Positions 32,501-44,500 of a DNA stretch of 64,000 nt are shown here, piece by piece. Position 1 is the first letter of the stretch, and the number at the start of each line of letters is the position of its first letter. The DNA is from Ceratotherium simum simum (Eukaryota > Chordata > Mammalia > Perissodactyla > Rhinocerotidae): the NCBI RefSeq assembly GCF_000283155.1, contig NW_004454180.1:16281225-16345224 (forward strand), read 5' to 3'. A program made the translations under genes and the position numbers. The notes below the pieces were generated by a model. That model did no database searches and was not told the origin of the DNA. It was given only the letters and a program-made list of their open reading frames with translations.

Positions 32501-35500
32501 TCTCTCTGTACTTCATAGAGGTGTTTGGTGTTGACTAGTGGAAAATTGAGGAGGGGTTGCCACACTCAATGACAACAACTCTGTCATCGTCTGTGTTGAA
32601 TCATAGCTGGAGGAGGAGCGGGCAGCACCGCAGTCAGCAGTTTGAGGTCCCGTGATGCTAGGCCTTCATCCTGAGTGCTTGTGGGAACAGGAAAGGGAGT
32701 TAAAGCAGAGTTTGGTCTCACACCATTCAGCTTACGTTTTGTCCTGTGTCTATTCTTGTGTGCTCTCTTGTGGTGGTACAGTGCAGCACTGTTGTGCACA
32801 ATTCAGGCACGTCCCTCGTTAGAGCCCAGCAGGTCTGCTCCCAGGGTGCAGTGGTGAATGGAGGCACCAGGTGATTGTATGTCAGGCAGAGGTATCCATG
32901 AGGTTATGAAGTCTGTAACAGTATGAAATGGAATAATTATGTCTGATACCTGTTTATTCCACATGTAAACTATGGACTGAGTGTTCCAGACCGCCAATTA
33001 AAGGTAAAAGTAGGAAAAGGGGGGAACTACCTCTGAGTGGGTAGGGGGTGGCTCTTTTGCAACTAGGTTCAAGTTGGACATTTTAGACAGACTCATGTAT
33101 GAAGTAAACAGTTTAGCAACGAGTGGGGGATGCCTTCAATCAGATCAGATTTTTAAGTAGTTTGAGGTGGTTGGATTGTGAGGCTGAGATTTTGATAGTA
33201 TTGAAATGACATTTTGGCCAGAGATCCCATGAATGCCAAAATCCTATTACCTTCCCTTTTGACATCACTAATGGAACTGTCGAAAGTAAAACTTAGGTAA
33301 GTGGAATTCACAATTCCTCTTTATTTTTAGCTGAGCCAGATATGCCTGTGCAGGCTTTCTGGCTAGAACACAATTAAACTCAAAGGTCTTTGGGGACTTA
33401 TGTCTGTTCTGGAGCCCAAATCAGGTCTTCCCAACTGGCTGGCCAGATTGAAGAAGAGGAAGAGTAGCCCTGGCCACTTAGCAGACATGGTCGTTAAATC
33501 TGAGATGTGTTTCTTGTAGACAGCATGTAGTCAGATCTTCCTTTTTATGTAGTCTGACAGTATTTGCCTTTTGAGTGGGGTGTTTTGTCCATTTCACATT
33601 TAATGTAACTGTTACTGTCGTTGGAGTTACTGCTGTGTTGCTATTTTTTTCTGATGCTTTCTGTCTTATTTGTTCCTCTGTTCCTCCTTAACTGCCTTCT
33701 TTTATGTTAAATATTTTTAGAGTACCATTTTGATTCCTTTGTTGATTTTTTTCTTTAGTTTTGTTTTGTTTTTTTGTGAGGAACATCGGCCCTGAGCTGA
33801 CATCTGCCAATCCTCCTCTTTTTGCTGAGGAAGACTGGCCCTGGGCCAACATCCGTGCCCATCTGCCTCCACTTTATATGGGACACCGCCACAGCATGGC
33901 TTGACAAGCAGTGCATTGGTGTGCACCTGGGATCCGAACAGGCGAACCCCGGGCCGCTGCAGCAGAGCGCACACACTTAACCACTTGCGCCACTGGGCCG
34001 GCCCCTTTTCTTTAGTTTTAAAAATTATTTTTTTAGGTTGCTCTAAGGATTACAGTATATGTCTTGGTTTATGTATTGAAGAACCTTTATTCCAATGCAA
34101 CTCTATTTTCTCCCTCCTGTTAGGAGGCTCCCATAGGCTACCGTTGGCATATGTTACACCAAATGAGACAGTGTTGTCATTATTGCTTTATGCAGTCATA
34201 TCTTTTAAAGGAGTTGAGAGAATAAATGAGAAAAAAATTTATATTTACCAGTTTTATATTTATAAATTTTAGTGTTCTTTATTCCTGTGGATTCAGTTAC
34301 CATGTGGTGTCACTTCTTTCAGTCTTTCTTTGGAAGCACTTCCTTTACTATTGTACATAACTCTGCTAAGCAACGGATTCTCTGTTCATCTAGGAACATC
34401 TTTATTTTGCTTTCGTTTTTGGAAGGATAGAGTTGCTGAGTATAGAATTGTTGGTTGACAGTTTTTTCTAAGGCATTGAATGTCATTCCACTGCCCTCTG
34501 GCCTCCACTGTTTCCAGCGAGAAGTCAGGTATTACTTGAATTGTTCCACTTTCCGTGATGGCTTGTTTAATCTCTTGCTGCTTTTCCGTAGTTTCTCTTT
34601 GTATGGACCTTTGGCCATACATGTGATGTGTCCAGGTGTGGTTCTCTGTATTCATCCTACCTTTGGTTGGTTGTAGTTTTTGGCTCTGTGGATTAATGTT
34701 TTCATCAAATTTGGGAAGTTTAGGGTCATTATTTCTTCAAAAAATTTTTGTCCTTGTCTCTCTCCTCTCCTGGCACTCCCATTATATGCACAGTCACGTG
34801 CTATGTAATGATGTTTCAGTCAACCACGGACTGCATATACAATGGTGGTCCCATCAGATTAGTACCAGATAGCCGTTAGGTGTGTAGTAGGCTGTATGTC
34901 TAGGTTAGTGTAATTACCCTCTGATGTTCGCATGGTGAAATTGCCTAATGACGCATTTCTCAGAACATGTTCCCGTCGGTAAGCGACACTTGACTGTATA
35001 CTGACAGCTTGACGTTGCCTCACAGGTGTCTGAGGCTCTGTTAGTATTTTTCAGTCTTAAGTCTTTCTTTAAATGGAATATTTTCTATTGATATATCTGG
35101 GAGTTTCTTGATTTTTCTACCATCTCAAATCTGCTGCTCAGCTACTCTTCTTTATAATTTCTATTTGTTGAAATCCTTTGGTTAAATCTGTTCTCAAAGT
35201 CTGGTCTGCTACGTCCCACAGCTGGGGACACTCAAAGACAGTTTCTGCTAACTTCGTTTTTCCTTAGGTAGGATGGGTCACAATTTCTTGTTACTTTGAA
35301 AGTCTAAAAGTTTTTTGTTGAATACTGAGTATTTTGATTAATATATCGTAGCAACTCTGGATTATGATTTTTTCATGAGAGAAGTGATGGTAATGGTTTT
35401 TTTTTTTTCTTTTAAGTAACCGCCCTGGTCTGAATCTGGAGTCTATCTTCCCCTCAGTGTGTGGTTGCTGTCTTGACTTATTTTTTCTTGTTTTTATCTT

Positions 35501-38500
35501 GTTTTTGGCTTGCCTTGCCAAATGTCACCTGTGTGTCTACATAGCACAGGTGGGTCAGAGGTTGTGCTCAGACACCTCGAGACTACACAGCCCCCCTCTC
35601 TGTTCACAGGTGTGTGGTCTGGGAGCTCATTCAGCCCTCAGGCCATGGTCAGGTCTGCCTGGCTCAGTTTCCCCTGGGCCTAGCGTGTCTTCTACACACA
35701 TACATGGGCTCGGTCATTGGCCAGGGGTGTGTGGGTGGCCTGGCTCTTGCCTTGCTGCATGTGCACAGAGCCAGCCCAGATGTGTGAGGCACACATCTCC
35801 CTGAGGCTGCTCTCCTGGGACTCCTGTCAGACTCCAGCTAGGCTGCCACTCTGTTGCTTGCCCGCAGAGGATGACACCTCAGGATAGCCGAGCTGCTGTG
35901 CCCTCCCTGTGTGCTGAGGTCCGCTCTCTAAGTGACCACACTCTAAATCTAGCAAGCCCCTCCTGGCAGAAACAAGGGAGCTGCTGGTTTTCACGGCCTT
36001 TCCACCTGGAATTAGTCAGGCAGAGCCTAGTTGAAGTTCTGAATTTGGAGGTGGCGTTGGAGTTGGGCTGAGGGAGCAGATGTACAAGGTTGTTTGTCGA
36101 GAAGAGCTGATGAGAAGAACTGAGCCAGTCACATTTTAAAGACAGCGTGGGAGCCAGGCTCTAAAGACGTGCAGCTGTGCCCTCACCACAGCTGGAAGCC
36201 GCCTGGAGCAGGGCGCAGTGGACGCGCTGTGCACTAAAGCAGGGTATTGGACAAGTGAGAGTTAACAGATTGACAGAACATCAGTAACTTAAACAGCGTA
36301 TTCCAAAATTAAGACTGTGGGTAAAATACATTTGGAAAAATATTGATGGGTTGTTGAAGATACAGTAGGTACATGGGGTTTGTTGTTATACTGTTGTCTT
36401 TTTTTGGTGTGTGTTTGGAAATTTTCCTAAAAAGTAGGAAAAACATGCACAAATGAACTATTTCCTTGGAACAGGAACGAGGTGGGAAGTAGAGCAGATC
36501 CCGAAAATGCAATGGAAGTGTTGAGTAGTGACCATGATATGTATTGATTGTGTGCCGGGATTGCTGCCAGCTGCGTGTGAGGGGATTTGGGAAAGCGTGT
36601 TTATGTCTGGAAAACTCAAGAGAATCAACTAGAAGTAATATTAGAGTCTTATGAGGGCTTTATAAGACAGCTAGATAGAAGATAATTGTACAAAACTAAT
36701 AGCTGTCATCTGCGAAGGCAGTGTCAACTGAAGTTGCTGGTGGAGACTTACTCAACAGAGCTGTCCTAAGTACAAGCTGCCTAGAGATATCCTTAGTCCA
36801 AAAAAGATCCACACATCATCAGACTTGACTGAGAAACGAGATTCGATTACAGTGGTAGGAAGATGATTCTTCCCAAATTAATTGATAAATTTTTTAGATC
36901 TCTACCAAAAGATACTAGATTTTATTGAGAACCACTGGCAATTAGAAGAAGGTCTAAGGGACAATTTGATGAGGACAAGGCAGGCTGTGGGGACGGGCGG
37001 GTGGCATGGGGCCCCTGAGACAGACCTGTGGGGCCCCCGCCCGCCAGCATGGCCTGAGGCCTGTGTGCCACTCTTTTGCAGTCGGGGCCGTGCCAGTCCT
37101 CTCCAAAGAGGCCACGTCAGGGAAGAAGGGCCACCGCTTCAGCGAAGTGAAGACCCCGCACAACCCCCTGGACTCCAGTGCCCCCCTGATGAAGAAGGGA
37201 AAGCAGAGGGAGGTCCCCAAAGCCAAGAAGCCAACCTCGTTGAAGAAGGTGTGTGGTGTTCCATTGAAACTGGGTGCTAGAAGACCTGCAGACTCCGCCA
37301 GGTCCCTGTTGCTCCTTTCAGCTCTTAGGTTGTTAGAGTTTAATGTTTCCCCTATCAAGACGGGTTCATGATTCTCTGAAGGACGCTCCCTCGCTCTCCC
37401 CACGTGCTGTGGAACGTGTGAAGCAGGGTGGCCTCGGCCGCTGGACAGGGAAAGCCCTTTCTTACTGGACTTTGCAGTGACATGGGCGGAAGACCAGAAA
37501 GGGGGGGTCTTAGTGTCCTCATTCACCGTTTCTGCCCTCGCTCTCCCTCGGTGATCTGTCTGTATTCAGACTTGGGGAATAGTGGGCGCTTTTGGAGACG
37601 TGTTAGGGCTGTGGCACCCCGTCCTTCATTCACTTCTCCGCCTCTGGGTGTGCTTGGTCTCAGCTGGGAAGGAGTGTCTTGCCCGGGGCCGGGTGGCTGT
37701 GGAGCTGCACACTTGTGTCAGAGCCCAGGTCTTGCGTGCCGTGCTCTGTGCACTGGGGGAACATGCTGCTCCTGGGTCACAGGTGAGAGGGCTGGGCCAG
37801 CCCCCAGCGGACTGGGGAGTAAGGGCATGGATAGGCGCATTGCTTATTTTTAAGTTCAAGTGTTTAAATGTTTTAATCGTTTAATTTTAAAGATTATTTT
37901 GAAAGAACGTCAGGAGAGAAAGCAGCAGCGTCTCCAGGAAAATGCCATGAGTCCAGCTTTTGCCAGTGATGGTGCACAGGATGCAGAGAGTGGTGGTGAT
38001 GACTGGGCCCTCGAGCAGGTGGACCCCTCAGGTACCCAGTTCTGTGGGCTGCCGCTTAAAGAATCCTTCAGTGGGGGCAGCCGTGCACGCAGCAGACTGC
38101 CCGGAGCTTTGCCAGCCCCCGGCCCCTGTGTGGGGAAAGCATGTGGGCCTCGAGCCTCGGGAATGCAGAAGTGTTCAGATGCCCAGAGTGACAGTGGGGG
38201 GAGTCCCCGTGGGCGGGCGGAGCTGCTGATGCCTCTGCTTCTGGGGCATCTGAGGGACAGGAGTAAGGCCCCCCAGATAGATTTATGTGGCATTGGATGG
38301 TCCTTGAGACTTGAAGTGGCTGTGAGAATTAACACCCCTACCTGCAAAGCTGCTTTCTCATGAGTGAGACATGATGTCATAGAAAAGAACGTGTTTACTT
38401 TTAAGTAAGCTTTTCATTGAATACATTTAGAACAGTACACAAATCACAGATCCTGAGTGTACAGGTTGAGGACTTTTACAAAGTGAGTTCATGACCCAGT

Positions 38501-41500
38501 TCAGAAGCAGAACGACCCCACAGTCCCCACACCCCAGCCCAAGGCCTGGCCCCTGACTACAGCCCCACCAAGGAGCCTTGGGGCTTCGTTCCAGTGGAAT
38601 CTTGCAGTGTGTGCCCCTCTGGCTAGCAGTATGTCTGTGGCCCGTAGGGGTAGTTCCCGAACATCATTGCTGCAGAGCGTCTAGGTCTGTAAAGGTGGCA
38701 GGGCGGGGGTGGGCGTTTGAGGAGCTTCCACTTTGGGGCCGTGGAAGCAGGACGTGGGACGTGAGCACTCCCTTGTGCTGGCGTTTCCCCGGGTGGGTTG
38801 CAGGCTCAGGTCCACCGCCATCCAGCCATGGAGGCTCCTGCAGACAGGCTGCCAGGTGTTGTACCAGTTCTGCGCATGGTGGGGGGAGGCCAGCCCGCAG
38901 GACGCCGTCTTTGTGGTGTTGGCCCTCCTGGTGCATGTATTCCTTCTCCTGGTGGTTTGTTACCGCACTTGCACTTCGAAAGTCTCTAGAAGTAACCCTT
39001 TGGGGACCGTAACTATTACCAAATCCTGTCTGGTGTTTAAACACATCCCTCGAGGCTCTTGTAGTTTAGGTGTTTTGAGTTTAGCTCTTATTTGGTAAAA
39101 GAATGGTCTTGAGCATTTCAGTGCAAAAAATTCAGAACTAAAAACCTGCTTTTAATATGTGGACTTGTTCAGATTAAATTTCAAAATTGGAAAATAAATT
39201 TGGCCACTGAACTGCATACTTAAAAATTGTTAAAACAGTAAATTTTATATTTCGCCAGAATAAAAATAACTAATTTGGGTTGGGGAGGCACCTCCAGGTG
39301 GAGCAGCAAGTTGCCGGGTTCTTCTGTTTTTCCCAAGCCATTCCCATCCCTCTGCTGTGCACTGTGATGCTCAGCGGTGGTGTCTGAACGTGACGGGTGT
39401 GTGCCAAGTCTGGCTGCTCCCATGACACTGCCCTGTGAGGTGCCGTCAGGCCTGCCCTGCTCTAGGCCCTTGCCCGTCTGTGTGCGGAGCCCTGCCGATG
39501 CCATGCCGTGACCTCTTTCTTGTGAAGCTCCAGAGGAGATGGAAGAGGCGGTGTCCTCCACTCCTGTGGTGGAGAGCAAGTCAGAAGAGCCGCTGGGGGC
39601 AGAGCTCCAGAAGGAGGTGGAGGCCTGCCACCTGGCGCCTGGCAGTGCCGCCTGCCCCAGGATCCACAGCCGGAGATTCAGGGAGTGAGTGAGCCGTGCC
39701 TGCCCTCGGGAACTGGGGGCGGGTTGTACTCCCTCTGGTGTTGAGCACTGAGTTCTCCCACCCTGGCGTGCTTGGCACCGGAAAGCTGAGAGGCTGGGCC
39801 CCAGGGTTTCCATCCTCCTGGTGGAAGGTGCCAGGTCCCTAGTCATAGCACATGTCGGGGCCACCTATTCTGCTTCTATGAGGGCTCTGTCTTCCTGGTA
39901 CAGTGTCAGAGGTGCCCTTAAATCCAGGTTTGCCATTGGGGAAATGGGTAGTGAGGTGGGTGTGTAACATCTCTGTTCCCTGTCATGGTTTAGTTTCTCT
40001 ACGTGATTTCTTGGGGAGCTCTGCCTCCTCCCCTCCCCTCCTGCTTTTCTTCCAGGGTACACTCTCCAGGTGTTTGTGTTCATGAGGACAGGCGCATGGC
40101 AGGTGTCTGAGATGGGGACATGTGGCAAGCCTTGGTGGAGGCGGGGTGTGGAGGCGTTTGTCCCTCGTTGTGGGGGGTGGGGGAGGATGCCTCCATCCTT
40201 ACTTGTCGATGAGGTAGTCCAGTGGGGCAGGACTCGCACCTTTATGAGCAGCATTGCTCATCAGGGTGTGAGTTCTTGAGAGGGGCCGTGCCGCCCACAT
40301 CTCCCATCTGAGGTGTGGCGGGAGCAGTGCTGTGGTGTCACGGCCAGTGGGAGGTTGACGCCGGCTCACGTTCCTTTCAGTTACTGCAGCCAGATACTCA
40401 GTAAAGAAGTGGACGCCTGTGTTACGGACCTGCTGAAAGAGCTGGTCCGTTTCCAAGACCGCATGTACCAGAAAGATCCAGTCAAGGCCAGGACCAAGCG
40501 CCGGCTCGTGTTGGGGCTGAGGGAGGTCCTCAAGCACCTGAAGCTCAGGAAGCTGAAGTGCATCATCATCTCTCCCAACTGCGAGAAAATCCAGTCGAAA
40601 GGTGAGGGCACCCTGGTCCCCGCAGTGCAGCCGTCATGGGTGGCCGCTCCCCGCCAGTGGTCAGGCCCGGCCCTGCCCTGGGCCTCACAGGGGGCTTGTT
40701 GTGTTTTCTTTCGAGAACTTGTCTCCGAAGTTGATCCGATCAGCAGGTGCCCTCCTGTGAGGCAGCCGGCCCTGCAGGCCTCTGCAGCAGGAAAGGGTGT
40801 GTCCTTGTCACGCAGCGTGCTGGGCACAGGGCCAATTTGCTCAGAGCTGGGGAGGGTCACTGGTCACTCATGCCACAGGGCTTGTCTGACTGGCAGCCGG
40901 GTAGTCCCTACATTGGGCTTCTGTCCATTTGAAAGTTACTTGTTCAGTCTGTGTCCACTAATTAAAGGTGTGGGTTTCTCTAAGCACTTGGCCATCTTGC
41001 TGATGGAGAGTTGGTTATTTCGTGGGTTGTGATGTGCTGGGTGAGGGGCTCGACAGTGAACTCCTGTCTGTGACGTCTCTCAGTGGCTCTCAGCTTGCTC
41101 ATTCGACGTCGTCTTCAGGCTGTGCAGTGGAGGGACTGAGAGTTAGGAGCCAGCGCTCAGACCCTGGCCCTCCGTCTTCATCTGGACACTCCGAGTCCTT
41201 CCCTGGCCCCATTCCTTTCTTCCGTGGTGCCAGAGTCCACTCGGCTGGAATCGCACCTTCAGGGAGTGAGTGAGTCCAGGTCCTACCCTGAGCTCTTCCA
41301 GCTGCCGTTTTGGGTCTGAAGGCTTGAGGTGTCCTGACTTGTCTGCAGTGCCCGGGAGCTGAGAGCAGCAGCTGGACCTGCTTGTTGCCAGCCCAGCAGG
41401 CTCATCCCCGTCCCAGCATGGGCGGGTCCAGTCACTGCCGGTTGGAATAGGACAGAAAGGAGTTTCGGGGGACCTGCCCGTTTGGTTGTATGCTGGCCGT

Positions 41501-44500
41501 GGCCCCCACCACAGTCCCGTGGCAGGTGCTGGGCTTAACATGAGTCACTCCGCAAGCTCTGGGCCAGCTGCTGGCACCTCCTGCTAAGGCGGTTGTTGCA
41601 TCAGGAGTTCTGCAGCTTCATCCTCTGAAGTGGGTCCGGGCTCTCTGCGCCTCCTGAGCAGCTGTCACCCTGGGGACGTCCCCCCCCGGCTCCTGTTGGG
41701 GGTGGTGTTTGTCGACGCCCACTCGCTCCCTTGTCTCAGGGTGTGCACGTCCTCCAGTGGCTAAGATAAAATGGGTGTGTGGGGGCGCATCTGGGAGATG
41801 GTGCTTGAAATCCAGTCTTTCTGATTTTTGACCTTGTTTTCTTTGTTTCCTCCACTCTGGAAGCTGCGGGAACTTCCTCTTGCCCAGGGTTCCAGGAGGT
41901 GGGGCAGTTTGCATCCAGTGTTCTCAGGTCTGTTCCAGGCTGCTGGGTTGGGCATTGACTCTCCTCCAGCCGTCCCTCTGCCAGCTCCTCCGGGCCCTGC
42001 TGCTCGCCTGCTGGGCCTCCTGCACCATGTCCTCTTGTTACTTTTCCTCCTCTTCTCACCTCTTCTTTTTGGTTCTGTTTCCTGTAAGGATTCCTCAGCT
42101 ATGTCTTCTAAACTTCTTAGAGACTTTTCCATTTCTGCTCCTGTTTCTAAATTCTGGGCAGTTTTTGTTGTTCTCCGAAGATTTTATGTTTGCTGCAGCT
42201 GCTGTTGCTCTGTGGATGTTACCTCACTGAGCAGGGGCATGACGAGAAGCTTCCTTCTCCCTGCAGAGCCCCCTTCCCTCCAGGTGGTGTGCTGTTTTGG
42301 TCTCATGGTGGAGGTTTCCGCAGACGTCTCATGGCTCTGGCTTGTCTGCTGACTTGAACAGCTACTGAGAAGCCTTCTGGAAGTCCCGGGTTGTGGCTGG
42401 CCTTCTAAGGCTGTGAGCTGCATTGAGGGCAAGGGTTCTCAAATTGGGCGAGCATCAGAGTTGCCCAGAGGGCTGCTGAAGACACAGATTCTGGAGTTTC
42501 TGCCTGAGTAGGCCCAGTGGGCCCCAGAATTTGCATTTCTAGCGAGTTCTTGGGGATGCTGCTGCCCGAAGGCCCCGAGTCTAAGCACCTCTGCTGTAGC
42601 ACGGCTGGTTGGGCTGCTGCCACTTTGGAAAGCACCCCGAGGGGTGTGTCTCTGACTCTGCTTGGGCTGGTCACGTTCCCTGGGGAGGGCTCTGCCACCT
42701 CATGTGGGATGGGGGAAGGGTGGGGCCTCGACCCCCACCCACCCTGGGTGCGCGTGGTGCCCGGCGTCCTGCAGAGACCTGCCGCCCTGCCTCACTGGAG
42801 GGCCAGCCCCCTGGCTTTGTTGGGTGAAGGGGGTCTGTCACGTCGTCTGAACCTCACCCTGTTTCTGAAGGTGCCCAGTGCTGCCAGTTGCCAAGCTTTG
42901 GGGAATTAATTCTAGGCTGGTTCTAGGCTTTTCCCCACTGTTGGCTTAGGTCAGCTAGGTCAGTTGTCTGTTTGCATTTCTGCTTCCAGAAATTTTTTTG
43001 CTCGTCTTGCATTTTCGTGTGGATTTGTATCTTTAAAAAACAAACAAAAAAATGGGTATGTGTGTATTCAATCGACAGTCCACCTTTTCTCTTCTCTGAC
43101 TGCCAGAGAATGGAGCTGTGCTTTTACTGACAGGCGTCTCGAGGATTTGCTATGCATTTAAAATACGTTGTTTAATCGCCAGTTCCTACAGTTTTTTGCT
43201 TTGAGGCATAAGGAACTTGATTATATGTCTTATAAATGTTTCTTTCTTGGAAAAGATAGGTAGTGGTTTACAGTCGTTTTAAAGGTAAGGTTTAGTGTCA
43301 CAGCCTTGGATTGTGTTAAAGGACTGTATTTGCTCAGAAGGGCATTTTACTTAGTAATTCTGAACCTCACCTTTTTCATGGGAATTGTTTATCTGATTGA
43401 GCATTTTGCTTATCTTAAGTTGTCTCGTTGTGGAACTTTGAGAAGTCGGCCTTGGGAGGTGCTTTCGGCTCTCACTAATAACCCTGGATGGCCCACAGAG
43501 CTGTGATTTATTGCAGTGGAAGGAGGCAGAGCAGAATCCACCAAGGGAAGGGCGTGTGGGTGAGGCCAGGGGAACCAGGCGCACATGTCAAGTCCTCTCC
43601 TGGGGGAGTGACACGAGCTGCACTGTGACGGCACTAGTGGAGTGTGTCACATCTACCAGGGAAGCTCATTAGAGATCAGCCCCAGGGTTTTTATTGGGGG
43701 CTGATCACATGGGCACTCTCTGCCCAGGATGCACCACAGTTCCAGACTCACAGAAGGAAGCCGTCTCAGCGCAGACCTCGTTGTTCCCACAAGCAGTGTG
43801 GGCGCTGTGGCCATTCTTCCAGATAGGGTGGCGGGAGCCCTCCCTAAACCAAGTTCTGGCGCTGGCCAGGGCCCAGCCATGCTTCAGGCCTTCTGTTCTT
43901 CACGCTGCTTAAATAGCACTTGTGATCACCTCTGGGGTTGGGGTGGACACAAGGCAGAGACCCTTGAGAGAGAGACGATGCAGCCGGTGTGTAGGGCACT
44001 CGGTCAGTCTCCCCTGACGCGTTGAAAATAACTCACTGTAATTATATTTCAGGAACACACCCATCGCCCCACCGCTGCCCTGTCTCCCCTTTTCCCAGAC
44101 CACCCAGAACTGGTGTTTTTCTTCCAAGTTTATATCCCCAGAGGTGGCTTCCTCACCACTTTCCATATTTTTCAGGTAGATCTGGGGCAGGAGTGGGCAC
44201 AATTAAGGGATGTGGGGCTTAAACCTTAATCCACAATCAGACTGGCTGCAGAATGAGTTCCCGTTTCCCACAGGGCAGTAGAATGTGCATTTGAGAAGTT
44301 CTTCTCCTGGGAGAAAATCAGGCAGTCATGCGTAATCAGGTTCCAGCTTGTCTTCCTGTGCAGATGTTGTGTGTTCCTTCACGGAGTCCGTCTGTGCAGG
44401 TCAGCTGGGCAGGGCTACGCTGTGGCCTCGTTCCACGTGCCAGGTTAAAACAGACGGGGGGTAGGATCCCCGGATTCCTCCAGCCACCCAGAGGCAACCA

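Larger units (their letters stand above)
33480..35500 (-). mobile_element. Antisense LINE-1, interrupted twice
   Basis: Antisense L1-type words include TTCTTGTAGACAGCATGTAG near 33510 and ATTCCACTGCCCTCTGGCC near 34485, with the reverse frame full of stops. An ERE (33763-34005) and a DNA transposon (34790-34998) are inserted in it. Limits approximate. Confidence 0.55.
27447..37081 (+). other. SECISBP2: SECISBP2 intron 10 (largest intron)
   Basis: 9.6-kb intron made mostly of old transposons: a sense L1 3' part (27540-28850), antisense L1 fragments (about 29230-30830, 31240-31650, 33480-35500), hAT remnants (29517-29700, about 31120-31230), another DNA transposon (34790-34998) and an ERE (33763-34005). 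The span 35550-37080 shows nothing I can name. Confidence 0.65.
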
